Source: Trachythela sp. YZ-2020 (Eukaryota; Cnidaria; Anthozoa; Malacalcyonacea; Clavulariidae). Taken from it: DNA of 64,000 bases. The notes beneath the pieces are model-generated. The model saw nothing but the letters and a program-made list of their open reading frames with translations. It ran no database searches and was not told where the DNA came from. Positions 33,299 through 45,518 of this stretch are shown here, one piece after another; position 1 is the first letter of the stretch, and each line of letters opens with the position of its first letter. The stretch spans positions 186,001 through 250,000 of the forward strand of contig JADLSH010000091.1 of NCBI GenBank assembly GCA_016169945.1, read 5' to 3'. The translations under genes were made by a program, and so were the position numbers.

Positions 33299-34426
33299 AC
33301 ACAGGCAAACTCTGTAGTGGATTAAAACCCGGGTCAAATGAGAATGAGAGTTGATGAGAGTTAGCAAGCGAGAGTTTGCATGAGAGTTTCATCAACCCTT
33401 AAGGCCCAGTCAAACGAGAACAAGTGTTGCATGAGATTTGACTTGATATCACCGTCAGATGCCCTTGCAAGCTCTGGCACCATTAAAATTTGGCTTTTCT
33501 TCAATAAATAATTTCAATATCGACTACGCATCCAAATGACGCGTTCAACGTCGGGATAAAATTGCAGTTGAATCATAACATGTAGCTGAGACTTGAGGGA
33601 GAAAAACAGGGCCTTTTTTAACTAATGTACTGCGGGGGCAAATGCCCCCCAGCCTCCATGTTTGCCCCCCCAGTAAGCTATGTTTGCCCCCCCAGTGAAG
33701 GTCCCTTGTGTGCAAAATATAAGCAAAGTTTACAATTTAGAGGAAATTTATAAGAGGAATTTATATGGAGGAATTTTTAAGCCCTCCCCCCATCCAACAC
33801 CATTTACTATTAATCTTATCGAACGAGATGCCGAGAAAAATCTTGAATTTAGTATAAAAGTTATTTAAAGGGAAATAGCAGTAAAAATTAAGTTTGTCCC
33901 ATTTGTAAGAGACATTCAATATATTGCAAAACCGATACAGATTTTTTCTGTATCGTTCTTGGTATAAAGAATATTCCACCTGACTTCATATCATCAAAAA
34001 TAATTGTGCATTATAATTGTGAAAATAATTCTAAATTCTATTATTTTTGTACTCGTCTATTTTTAAATGAACCACCAGCTCTGTAGAAGCGCTTTCTTCT
34101 GGTATTTAGGTTATTTTTATCAGTCTTGTCACCTCTATCACTGTTGTGATGTCATTTAATTAGGTCTAAATATAAAACAAGATGGCGGATGACAGTATGT
34201 CTTTGGTCAAAAGGTCTTAGTAATTATTCTCAACGTTCTTTTAAATTAGACAAACAAATTTTTTGTTGTAATTTCCTTTTAATTATTTTCAATAATTATT
34301 GAATATTTCATTTTCAATAATTATTGAAGCTGTCAAATTATTGACAGCTCGAATTGTTTGCTCTTTAATTTTGTCTTACGGCCCAAAAACTTGGTGGGTC
34401 ATAATTATTTTGAATTCTCTATTTAG

Positions 34427-34666
34427 AGTGCAAATGTCCCAGTCCCTCGCAGACGGTGAATGCCGGAGTTAAACCAGGTGATACGAAAGCCTTTGTCAGT
34501 TGGAAGGAACCTGAGCCCACTTGCCCGAACACGGCAAGCTCAAACAATACGAATGGAACCAGTGGAAGGTTCTCTGTTGGTGAACACACGCTCACGTACA
34601 ACTACACACACAGCACCAAAATACACAGTTTTGATATGCAATGTCATGTAAAAATTGTTGTTACAG
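34427..34666 (+). CDS. Gene B exon 7: HYR-like module, type a
   Basis: 240 bases, phase 1-1. Encodes FVSWKEPEPTCPN and LTYNYTH, closer to gene C exon 6 than to the gene A copies. The intron after it also follows gene C until about 35215, where homology stops. Confidence 0.82.
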
Positions 34667-35627
34667 GTACAGTATGTTAGTAGACTTGCTCCAAGTGTCT
34701 CTTTTCGTTCTGTATCACCCTACTTATACTACACAGGCAAACTCTGCAGTGGATTAAAACCCGTGCTGGAAGCACGCGCTGCAAGTTGGAAAGGTCCCTC
34801 GTCTCACACCGCGCATAAACAATTGACTTCCGTAAATTCCTTACTCTTTCGCAAATACGGACGAGAGTTGATGAGAGTTAGCAGGCGAGAGTTTGCATGA
34901 GAGTTTCATCAACCCTTAAGGCCCAGTCAAACCAGAACAAAGGTTGCATGAGATTGGACTGGATATTACCGAGCGTACCGTTCAACGAGGAAAAATTTTC
35001 ATTAATTTTCATCAAAACTTGAACCAGCTCAAATTTCCATAAAGGAAAAGGGATGTAACAAGGTGGTGGTGAACTGGAGGTGTGCAAACCTGTTGGGGAT
35101 ATGGGGTTCCTCCCACCAAAATTTTCATTTTCTTGAACCTCTGAGTGTTGATTTTCAGCAACAATCTTTTGATATATCCATTTAAAGTTTTAGTATAAAA
35201 GAAGGGTTTTGTTATGGGAATATTATAACAAGAACCAAGTCATTTTCCTCTTTTTTGTTTATATTTTATTCAAAAGGAGGGGGGAGCTCATTATACGCGC
35301 TTTGAATATTGCCGAGTTTCCAGATATTATCAGATTGGCTACGTTGTAATTCAACATGACTACAGCCTCGTTCTAGTGTGGTTGCTATCACCAAACTACT
35401 GAGGTTTGGTTCTAAATTATTACTTGGAGAAGTTTATAAATATTTCGGATGTTTCAAACCATGGTCTTTAGTGAGATGTTTAATATAGCAACTAAGTTGG
35501 ATTATTATCCTCTTGACGAAGGGTCTGTGTTACTTCACACACAGCTTATAGTAGAATACTACCTGCACAGGACCTACACGCCTGATCGCTATCATACGTC
35601 TCATCACGTTCTATACCTGCATTTTAG

Positions 35628-35803
35628 GATAGTATTGCGGGAAAACTGCTTATGATCCAGTCACTCATGTTTGCTGCTGTGGTAAAGTTTATAAGAAGAA
35701 ATCTGGCTACGAGTGTTGTGGCACGGTGTACTACAATCCTAGTAAGAAGATATGTTGTCAAGAGGCCATACTCGTGCCTCGTGGAGGACACTGTCCTAAT
35801 TGA
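35628..35803 (+). CDS. Gene B exon 8: divergent galaxin-like tail, nonsense at codon 2
   Basis: Acceptor CATTTTAG. Downstream of TAG (35630-35632) the frame encodes YCGKTAYDP, VCCCGKVYKKK, ECCGTVYYN, ICCQEA and GHCPN, then TGA. Cysteine spacing matches the galaxin-like tails of A and C but the residues between differ much. A phase-0 acceptor at GGATAG (35632) would avoid the stop but needs an unseen upstream exon ending in phase 0. Confidence 0.7.
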
Positions 35804-36211
35804 GAATATGAAACACTTTTTTAACCTTGCAATGACCTTTTGCTTGCTTATATATGTAGATAATAACAACAGTATGTTATTTGTATCCATTACAAGAATG
35901 ATAATACATTAGTGTTATCATGTTAATCATGTTTGTAGAGAATGAGATTGTTTCCATCAAACGAAATATATTCATGTAAATGCTACATTGTTGTATAATT
36001 GTGCTATTATATATTTATTATTGCTGATTGTTGTACTAGGAGTATTCGTGACGCAGTTGTTTATGCATGTTGCCTTTCACTTCAGCATACAAGAGTTGTT
36101 CGCATATAGATTGTAGATTTGCATATATAGCACATGTGAGAAGAGTGCTTCCAATTTGGCTTTACCAAACACTACAGATTTTCTCCGGCGGGTAATCCGC
36201 TTTCCTCCAGT

Positions 36212-36960
36212 CAGGGTTTTTTTTAACGTGCAGTTCTACACAAAATGTGCAGTTCTAAATCAATTTGTGCAACTCTAAAAAATATTTTGTGCAGTTGAAA
36301 AAAATACGAACTTTCAGGATATGGATATTTATTGTAGAAAACTAAAGTAATCGAAGGAATAAATGGAATACATATAGCTTCAATAACAAAAGCAGTACCA
36401 GAATTTCTCATAACAAACTCAACAATATAATTTTTGTTGACAATTTTCAGCATCGTTTCTATTTGTAGGGATGAGAATCAGTTAATGAAAGTTTAATAAG
36501 AAAAAAAAATGAGTTGAATTTCATGCTATGACATGTCGCAGGGCCTTTTTTAATTAATATACTGGGGGGCCAAGCCCCCCCCCCCCAGCCCCAATGTTAG
36601 CACCAGTAAACTATCCTCCCAGTGAAGGTCCCTTTTGTCCAAAATATAAGCAAAAGTTCTTAAGTTAGGTCAGAAGAAAGTTATGATATTCTCATAACAA
36701 AGCATTGCTTTTACACCAAAAGCTCAGTCTGTTTAGATGGGATATTTCAAAAAATGTCTCTGAAAATGCAGGAAATCAAGCCACAGAAACTCAAAAATAC
36801 AAAAATTTTCTGGGGAGGACCCCACACCCCCAACCACATCCACACACCCTCAATATACCACATTCTTGACCCCCACTAACCATTTCTTAAAAAAGGCCCT
36901 GGCGTGTTGGGACAGTATGACAAAATGTGCAGTTCTAAATTTTTCTTAAAAAAAACCCTG
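36212..36960. mobile_element. hAT-type element with 8-bp target duplication (outer)
   Basis: CAGGGTTTTTTTTAA on the left, TTAAAAAAAACCCTG on the right; CCTCCAGT is repeated exactly on both sides (36204-36211, 36961-36968). The inner sequence repeats TGTGCAGTTCTA several times. No transposase. Confidence 0.8.
36539..36901. mobile_element. CAGGGCC element nested inside the outer hAT element
   Basis: CAGGGCCTTTTTTAA left and TTAAAAAAGGCCCTG right. It sits within 36212-36960, so it inserted later. No exact target duplication is visible. Reversed partial copy at 62027-62272, one-ended copies in genes A and B. Confidence 0.7.
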
Positions 36961-37447
36961 CCTCCAGTTGCAGCACTGGACCAACAAAGATTACACATTG
37001 AACCTCTACTGCTCTAGGGAGAACAACTGCTCTAAAAGTTGTCCAGTATAAACATTGTTTGTTTGATAGTATATATTATATATTATAAATTTGGTGGCGC
37101 TCGTTTCTAGTTAATAGTGGTTGAGATTTGATATATACACTGGAAAATATATTTGAAATCCATTCTATGAAAATGATGTGGAAAATATTTTCGTTAGTAT
37201 TTCCATAGTTTTGCCATGTTATATCCAAAGTGTTTCCATAGTATGAAAATGTTCATTAGTATGGATTTAGTATAATTTCCATAATAGTTTCCATTTTCAT
37301 AGCATTTCCATGCACAGTAAAGATTTTGATAAAACTATTCCAGTGACACATCATTTGTAATATTTATCTACAGCTTACAACTGCAATTGTGATTTTACTT
37401 TCCTTATTTCTTTATCGTCCCTCCTAATCGACACATTTATTTTTCAA

Positions 37448-38070
37448 CAGGGTGTCCCAAAATATCCCCCCACTAGATTTAAATTTGTAGTAATACTATT
37501 TAGCTTCAGTAGAAGTTTCAGGCTTATATACTGTTTGCAGTAGCTATCATATGTCAATACATCGATACTTGACTAGTTGACTGATCAAAATAACGAACGA
37601 ACCGTTTTCCTTCTAGAATCATGCCTTAAGGGATTTTAGAAAAAATGCCCACCTATATCTACTCTAAACTGATGGTTTGTCGTCCCTGTATCATAGTAAA
37701 TACAAGGCATTTTACTTAATTCTTACTCGGATTACTGCCTCGTTTTCATTAGTTTTTACAATAAACGAAATCTTGATGTTAGGGAACACAAATTATTTTC
37801 AAGTTTAAATCAGTAGGTGCCAAATTTTCTTTAAAAATCCTTTCTTAAAAGTACTTGAAATACTTTAAGCTCAATTTCCATAATTTGGACAAGTCGGAAT
37901 ATTGGTATATCGCCAGCTTAAGTGATTCTAGAAGGCAAACGTTTGGTTGTTTTGACAAGTCAAATATCATTGGATTGACATGGTAATGATAGTTATTCAT
38001 CTATAGTACACAAATCTGAATCATCTATTGCAGCTAAAAATTTGATACCACAAAAGATGGTGGGGGATTT
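37448..38070. repeat. Diverged foldback with CAGGGTGTCC end
   Basis: Starts CAGGGTGTCCCAAAATATCC and ends with the inverted GGGGG...TACCACAAAAGATGG region; same family as 2191-2905. Confidence 0.55.
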
Positions 38071-38076
38071 TTAATA

Positions 38077-38492
38077 CCCCGTTTACACTAGAGCAAAGGG
38101 ATTTCGGATTCGCTAAAGTTACCGAATTTGAATATTCGGGGATACGTAAACACCACAACCGTATGAAGACAGGTTTTTCGATACGAGCGTTTACACATTT
38201 GGTGAATATGCTATGTTAAAATATAAAGTGAATATGCTCTGTTAAAAAACCTAAAGTAGATATAATCAATCGAAGACTGTACTTATAGCTGCCAGAAAAG
38301 GTTGCGGATTCGTTGAGATAGCCATGCACTTGCACGTCGAATTGTCTCGGATTCAAATCTCAAAACCGAGCCATGATTTCATATCGGATTCGCCACTGCG
38401 TGTGTAAACGTCAACATGATTCCGGTACTAAAATGTTTCCGATTCTTGATGAATCCGGAATAGTGTGAACTCTACTAGTGTGAACGCGGTCT
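38077..38492. repeat. MITE with CCCGTTTACACTAG ends
   Basis: Left CCCGTTTACACTAGAGCAAA and right CTACTAGTGTGAACGCGG are inverted. Internal motifs GGATTCGTTGAGATAGCC and TGAATCCGGAAT match the gene B copy (27179-27698). Confidence 0.65.
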
Positions 38493-39230
38493 AAGGTCTG
38501 CAGTGGGTCTAAGTCACTGGACAAATTATAATGTACCAAAATGTTTTATTGCTGATGCTCCATTGAGATAAGGAAGCTTAGGGTAAATAGTGAATAGAGC
38601 CCATGGATGACTAACGAGATTAAGAAACGGGCCATCACAGAGATTATTTGAAAAAGAGAGCCGAAGCGTTAAAACACAATACCACACGACTATTTCTCTT
38701 TTCTAATCCACCCACCATCTGCTCACATACTGTATCTCACAAGCAAGGTCGACTCAAGACTCTGTGAGATATATGATATATAGCTCAGTGCCATCACAGC
38801 CTTTTCCATTCTCTCTCTCCATTGTATATATTTTGTTTTAATATTTTGAAAGATATAATTTTTTATTTTTTATTTATTTATTTTATTTATTTTTTTATTT
38901 TTTTTCGCAAACAGTTATCGAATATTTCATTCCTATATGTTTTCTGTTTTTAATACATATGTATAAGTAATTTACATTATAGTTCATGAAACGACTATCA
39001 CGCTGCCTAGTCTATAAATTGTACTTATATATACTTCACGGCACGGTCTATTTCTCAGACCCTGTGAACAATAAAAACCTATATGAATCACCATCTATGA
39101 ATCACCATAATTCCAATGTTGATCTAGTTTATGTATTTCACAGCATGGTCAATATTTCAGACCCTGTGAATAATAAAAGTATATATACACCAAACAAAAC
39201 ACACCTACATCCAGTAACTATACCAACAAT

Positions 39231-39520
39231 ACACAATCTATAAGACCTGTTATTTTAAGGCTGTATGATATACAGTGCAGGCTATTTCCACACCTTTTGA
39301 CTTTCTACAGCAAGGTCTAGTTGTCAGACCCTCAAGATTGTTTAAAAGCCATTTACACCACTGATTCATTAAATTACACAATCTATAAGACCTGTTATTT
39401 TAAGGCTGTATGATATACAGTGCAGGCTATTCACACGCTTTTTGGACTTTCTACAGCACGGTCTAGTTTTCAGACCCTCAAGATTGTTTAAAAGCCATTT
39501 ACACCATTCATTATATAATA
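39231..39520. repeat. Tandem duplication, about 146-base unit
   Basis: CACAATCTATAAGACCTG...AAGCCATTTACACCA occurs twice in a row. The unit contains GGTCTAG-T-TCAGACCCT, an inverted pair also seen in weaker form near 39045 and 39150. Confidence 0.75.
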
Positions 39521-39699
39521 TGGAACACACATATACATACACATTTACATAAAGGACACAACATACCAATTATTTAACGCCAGTGGAGGTTCTATTACCT
39601 ATTCTTATAATACAATATGTTAAACTTAATTCTCCTTATTATTTCCATGCATATAAACAATGTAAAAACCAATTGAATAGTTGCATTAAAGAAACAAAT

Positions 39700-41093
39700 G
39701 AGCAAGCACTAAGAATAGCAAAGAGAGTTGGAGAACAATAAATGAATTATTAAGCAGGCAATATCAATTAATGAGATCAAAGTTAACGGAAAGACAACAG
39801 CAGGCTACGAACAAGTTGCTAACGAATTTAGCAAATATTTTTCTGCAATAGGCAAACAACTTGCAGCTAAAATTCCCGACAATAGCATTGATCCTCTAAC
39901 CCATGTGACTCCTGCGCCAAATTCATTTACTTTTATAACCATTTCAAAAGAGGAGTTTATGAAGAGAAGTCATGTCATTTCCAGCATGAAGGCCAGCAAA
40001 TCGGGAGGTCTTGATAAAATTTCAGTTGGACTCGTGCAACTGAAGGAGCAGGGAATGCTACATTGGAGTCCTTGCATTATATTTTCAACTTGTCTTTAAA
40101 TACTGGCATATTCTCTGATGATTCGAAAATTGCAAGGGTTACGCCGATAAAACGGATTGTGGCAATTTTAGACCTATTTCTGTTATATCGAATGTAGCTA
40201 TAACCAACTGCTTGCTTTTCTGAATGAAAATAAAGTCATAAATTAAACCACGACTTAGACAATATCCATAAATGGTTAATGAGTAATAAGTTAACACTGA
40301 ATAAAAAGAAAACCGAGTATCAAAACATCGATTAGATGGGATCAAAACATCGATTAGATGCGATTTCTGAAATTCAAAAAAACTTTATGGTGACTATATA
40401 TGTTCTTGGTCTTATAATTGATGACCAACTGAACTGGAACAAACACAATGATCAACGATGTAAGAAAATTTCCAAAAGTATAGCCCTCTTACGAAAAGCA
40501 AACGATTTTTGTAACACAAGGCGTATTAGTAACAATGTACAACACAATGGTGTTACCACACTTTAACTATTGTTCTACTATTTGGCATGATAATAATAGC
40601 TCTCATATCAAAAAATTATGGAAATTACAAAAGAGAGCTGCACGTGTAATAATTAGTTCAGATTATAGTATCCGATCTTCCCATATATTTGAAACACTAC
40701 AATGGCAACCAATAAAAACAATATTAGATAAACGTGAACTAACAATGATGTTCAAAATATTAAAAAGAATGACCCCAAATTATTTAACAATGTTGTAGAT
40801 GAAGTAGCAACGTTATCAATGACGTAGCAACGATTTAAAAATTAGCTTACCCAAACCTAAAACAGTTTCCTAAAAAAGAGTTTCTCTTACCGTGGAGCAG
40901 CTTCCTGGAATAGACTTGTAAATAATTCTCAAATATTGTAAATATGTAATAGTTTTAAATTTTAGTAGATTATATTTAGTGATATTCTTTTGTAATTATA
41001 TTGGTGTGTACACGGCCCTTTGAAAAGCACGCAAGTGAATAATAATAATAATAATAAATTTTAAATAATAATAATAAATAATAATGTATTAAA
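39700..41093 (+). mobile_element. Decayed LINE
   Basis: Fragments in several frames: EIKVNGKTTAGYEQVANEF (near 39771), ISSMKASKSGGLDKIS (near 39979), NFRPISVISNV (near 40160), HKWLMSNKLTLNKKKTEY (near 40268), LIIDDQLNWNKH (near 40411) and LPHFNYCSTIW (near 40556). The catalytic RT centre is deleted between about 40200 and 40240. Ends with an AAT-rich tail. A different family from the LINE at 23186. Confidence 0.8.
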
Positions 41094-41097
41094 CATG

Positions 41098-41290
41098 TCA
41101 CGCTCACTGAACTCAAAGGTTTTGTAACGCGGACTTATCGTGATATTACACCCGCATGTAAAGTTTTGACAGCGCACGAGTTAAATTGGGGCCAAATATT
41201 TACTATATTAAAATGTAAACACTTGCTTTTCAATGACATGCGTGTCTAACGGAGAATAACGGTCGAATTTTAAAGACATGAAAACGTCTC
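41098..41290 (+). promoter_or_regulatory. Old second promoter copy, B-C spacer
   Basis: Same as 20700-20890, with TGTAAACACTTGCTTTTCAA and ACGGAGAATAACGGTCGAAT. Confidence 0.5.
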
Positions 41291-41986
41291 ACTAATGTAT
41301 TATAGCCACAAAATTCCGCTTTATCGTTTAGGCCATGGCTATTTTTCAGCCCGTAAATGCATTTAAAAACTATATATATGGTCAACTATATTAGATATTT
41401 TCGGTAACGAAGTAATTTTAATGCAATCGGGTTTCCAAAATGTTTTACGTTTCAAGAGGCATTTTCGACTTTATAAAGTTAGCTATTGCTGATTGAGAAC
41501 GTATCAAAAATTGAAATATACTCATATAACCATGCAAGTGTGATTAAAGGTTCGTTTAAACGCTGCGATTTGTCGGGCCGATTTCAGATGCACGTTAATG
41601 ATATTTGTAAAATACGTGGCGAACATCATCTGATAACATGAGGATATGAGAATATCGTCATTAACATTCAGGCAAAACCTAAAATCGGCTCAATGAGTAT
41701 TACCTGTATATTCATTGGCATTAGTTTTGAGCAGGTGTTATGTAAAGGTACGTTTACACGCTGCATGCGATTTGTTGGGCCGATTTTAGGTTTTGCTCAA
41801 TGTTAATGACGAATACTTTCAGTTGATGATGTCGTCAGATGACGTTTGCCACGCATTTTTCAAATATCATTAATGTGCATCTGAAATTGGACCGACAATT
41901 TAACATACATAAAAATATCTTCTTAATTAATTGAACATTTCACGCTCACTAAACTCAAATAGAAAGGTTTTGCAATGCATGTGGAC

Positions 41987-42731
41987 CAGTGGCGTGCTCG
42001 GGCTTGTGTTCGCCAGGGGACGCCAGCTGGAAATTTGGCGACCCTTTTTAAATTTTTTAAATTTAGAGCCCCTGAAATGCCATTTCTTGCGTTTTGGGAG
42101 GCGATTTGACGGAATTCTGAGAATTATAAAACATCGTATAAAATACAAATGCGCTAGAAACAACACATTCAGGAGTTTGAATAAATATATTTTTCATAGA
42201 AGGACTTAGTTTTTTTTCTGAAACAAAGAAAAGTAGACGGCAAACATTCATGCAGTAGACGGCAAACTTACCAGTGATCGTAAGCCAAATCACTGTACAT
42301 TTCACAATTAACAATTTACATCCTTTGAGATATTACAGACTGTACAGTAATGCTTGTAGTTGTAGGTAGGCTGGTTAATTTTTAATCCTGGTATAAGTCG
42401 TATTCCGAATAACAGAACTAAAAAAAAGCGCACGTGCTAGCCCTTTGAACAGTGCTTGTGCAGTGCGGTAGTAAGTAATGCGATATTGCGATAGCCAACA
42501 AAACGTGGCATATCGGAAATCACTAATATTTATCGGATAAGGTTTTATCAGATCAGTTTTATAAGGATTTAATCCCAAACCCTTTTTCTTTTTCATTTTG
42601 GACTAGCGCTTTTTGTGCACTTTTGTGTGATTTTGTGCAATTCGGCGCCCCGTTTATGTTTTGGCGCCCCCTAAAAATCTTCGCTGGGGGGGCGATGGCC
42701 CCCTGCCTCCCCCCCTGCCAGCACGCCACTG
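41987..42731. mobile_element. Non-autonomous hAT element, B-C spacer
   Basis: Same position, ends and ATGTGGAC target duplication (41979-41986, 42732-42739) as 21583-22358, but with internal deletions near 42045. The shared target site shows one insertion event copied with the promoter. Confidence 0.85.
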
Positions 42732-42739
42732 ATGTGGAC

Positions 42740-43018
42740 TGTGGCGACATTGCAACCGCGTGTAGGACGTGCGTGACCGCACGAGGCAGCTTCGCCTCAA
42801 GTGTAAACACGTGCTTTTCAACGAACAATTATGACGTGCGTGCAATATCATCGTTAACGGAAAATAACGACCAAAACGTTAAAAACATGGAAACGGATTT
42901 TTGCACGATTAAAATTATGGAAACAGTATAAAACGATGGTGTTTTGTAGCAGTGAGTCACTCGTCGGGCAAGACTTAGAAGAAACACATCTCGATCGAAA
43001 CAAGAGTTAATATTAAAG
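42740..43018 (+). promoter_or_regulatory. Gene C core promoter and 5' UTR
   Basis: TATAAAA at 42927, 92 bases before the ATG; CACGTG E-box near 42809. Closely matches the gene B promoter. Confidence 0.7.
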
Positions 43019-43094
43019 ATGCTTCCATTGCTTATAGTACTAACTTTGGGCATACATGGCAGTCTAGGTCGTGGACTCTATGAAGAACTTGATG
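43019..43094 (+). CDS. Gene C exon 1: signal peptide
   Basis: Same translation as gene B exon 1; donor GGTATGT. Confidence 0.86.
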
Positions 43095-45473
43095 GTATGT
43101 TATACGCCAAAATAACTAGAGAGTGGAGCATTTACTAATTAGTTTAAGAGGCAATCTTTTTTATTTCGTGCCGGTATTTGTGATGATAAAATTATAAAAT
43201 TATACATTGTTTTAGCTTTAGATACAGTGTTTTGCCCCATAAATCAAGTAGACTGATATTTGTTAGTCTTGTTACTTACCGAACTAAGAATAATCATGTG
43301 TTTGTGCTTCGTAAACTGCTTTAAACTTCGGCATTGTTTATAAATTTCGACGCCATTTTGAAAATAGTGAATTTTGCCGAATATTTTGAGAGAAAATCAA
43401 TAAAAAAGCCAATAGTAATGTAATTAGCCAATGAAATTGCTTATCGCAGGTGAACATCAAAAGTAAACATCAAATATAGCAGGTAAGCATCAATTCATTC
43501 CAGCAGTCCGTCGACCAATCAAAACAGTTCTTATATCTCATTTATGCGACAATAAAGGAATACCGTATTTTATTTCCGTGCATGATTCTCTGTTTCTTAC
43601 ACGCGGGTTGTTGCGAGACTTTCGAAAAGCGTAAAAAAAAACGAGCCGATAGGCGAGTTTTTTTTAGCTTTACGAGAGTCGAGCGACATCCCAAGTGTAA
43701 GAAACAGAGAATCATGCACGGAAATCAATGCGGTATTTGTTTTATAAAATAACCACACAGAAATATAAAAAAAGGTTTATTAATATATTTGATGTACATT
43801 GCAATTCTCCCAAAAAACGTCAACAACAGCGTATACTGTTTTATGCTTTGTGCCTTCTGCTTGTACGCTATCCACCAACTCGTCAACTTGTTTATCCGAC
43901 TTTAAGACGAACCTCTGTTTACTTTTTTCGCGATTATTTTCTTTGTCAAAGTCAAAAGTTGAACTATTATCGCCCGATATTGTTAAAATTTCAGGCGCGG
44001 GAAAATTTCCCGTGCATGATTCTCTCATCCTGCATGGGTATTGACCAATCAGCGCGCTCTATTTACTTCAGTTATTTTATAATAAGCTATACCTTTTATA
44101 ATGTATCTGCCGGTTGAGAAACTATACGAGTAAAAAAATTCTAAATTCAACTGTTAATGCTGCAGCTATAAAATTGATGCCATATTTAAAGAAAATTAAG
44201 CAAAACTTACAGAATTTCAAACATCGTTTTCTCTTTGGCGTATACCATCTAAAATTTATTTAATTTAGTATTTTATACTAAATTTTATAGATTATACACA
44301 AAACATACTTTTTAAGCTTGTCAGTGTCGATTGAGAAACGTATCGAATATTAACATTTTTGAAATGAAGTCATGTATAAACCTTTTTACGACAATAGTTC
44401 TGAGCGCGTTTTACGTAATACACAAAAAAATTCTCTTAAATTTATTATCTATAGCATAGTCAATCAAGATACGGTTGGGAAACTCGGCCTCTGAAGACGT
44501 TGTTCGATCTTTTTGTTCATGTTTATGCAAGCTTGTGCACGGTGAAGACAATGTCAATAAATTTTTGGCATAATAAAGCAATCATCCAATATATTGTATC
44601 GCCTCGCCGAATCACTCAACCACATACTGTCGAGACCCCGTTTATACTAGAGCAAAAGATTCCGGATTAGCAAGAGTTACCGGATTTGAGTATTTAGACG
44701 TTAAACCGTTTACACTAAAACAGCATGGAGATAGGTTTTGGGATACGAGCGTTCACGCTACATTCACCACAAACAAAAAATTTCTATAAATTCGGTTTTC
44801 GGATTAGTGTAAAGTAAATATTCTCTGTTAATAAATTTACCAAACGCTCAAAATAGAATGCGGAATCTTTCGTTCTACCCTTGATAATGAAATAAGCAAC
44901 AGTACAGCATACTTTACTTTCGAGAAAAAGTCAAAAGCTTTCTTCTTAGAATGTACTAACTAAGTGCAATTATGCATAATTTAGCAATTATGCAATTATG
45001 CATAGTATTAGAAAATTAATAATTATCTTTATATATATATATATATTGCATGAGAGTGCTATAGTTACTTAAATTATTTTGATATTTCATTTATATGTAG
45101 ATAATTTACCAATATCACATGTAAATAACTATTTAATAGTAAATATTCTATTCGATATTAATATCTTAATTATCTTTTAATTATACTATAAATATTTGTT
45201 AACTAGGGGCCTTAAATATAAAAGCCTGATAGGGTTTCCAAAAGGCTCCTAGCCCTAATTATTCTACTTTTATATAAATTACTGTAAATAATGCTAATTG
45301 AATTGCTTTTGGGCAAAAAAAAGAAAATAGTGTAAACGGGGTCTCAGTGATTCGATTCCCACGGCAATGAAGCAATTTTTCAGCTTGCCAGGTGTGGATC
45401 CACTCATATTAGCATCATCTAATAGTCCCGCAATCATTAGACCTAACATTATAGTTGTTGGAGGGAGGTGGGT

Positions 45474-45518
<45 letters not shown>

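Larger units (their letters stand above)
22646..35803 (+). pseudogene. Gene B: vWA - HYR-like (x3) - galaxin-like paralogue with two lesions
   Basis: Exons 22646-22721, 29609-29671, 30277-30578, 31226-31556, 31944-32214, 32545-32784, 34427-34666, 35628-35803. Signal peptide, linker and vWA with intact MIDAS are as in gene A, but there are only three HYR-like modules (type 1, a, a); types b and c are missing. Exon 5 has one extra A, giving an in-frame TGA at 32090. The last exon reads TAG (35630-35632) as its second codon where genes A and C have GAG. If both are real, the product ends early in the first HYR module as a secreted vWA protein. Exons 1-3 match gene C, exons 4-6 gene A, and the tail matches neither, so the gene is a mosaic. 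Whether it is dead or truncated-but-used cannot be told from sequence. Confidence 0.75.
35804..39700. other. B-C spacer, first part, no gene
   Basis: Sequence not shared with the A-B spacer. Contains nested hAT-like elements (36212-36960), a diverged CAGGGTGTCC foldback (37448-38070), a GTTTACACTAGAG MITE (38077-38492), AT-rich low-complexity DNA (about 38860-38910) and a tandem repeat (39231-39520). Short ORFs here have no domain. Confidence 0.7.
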
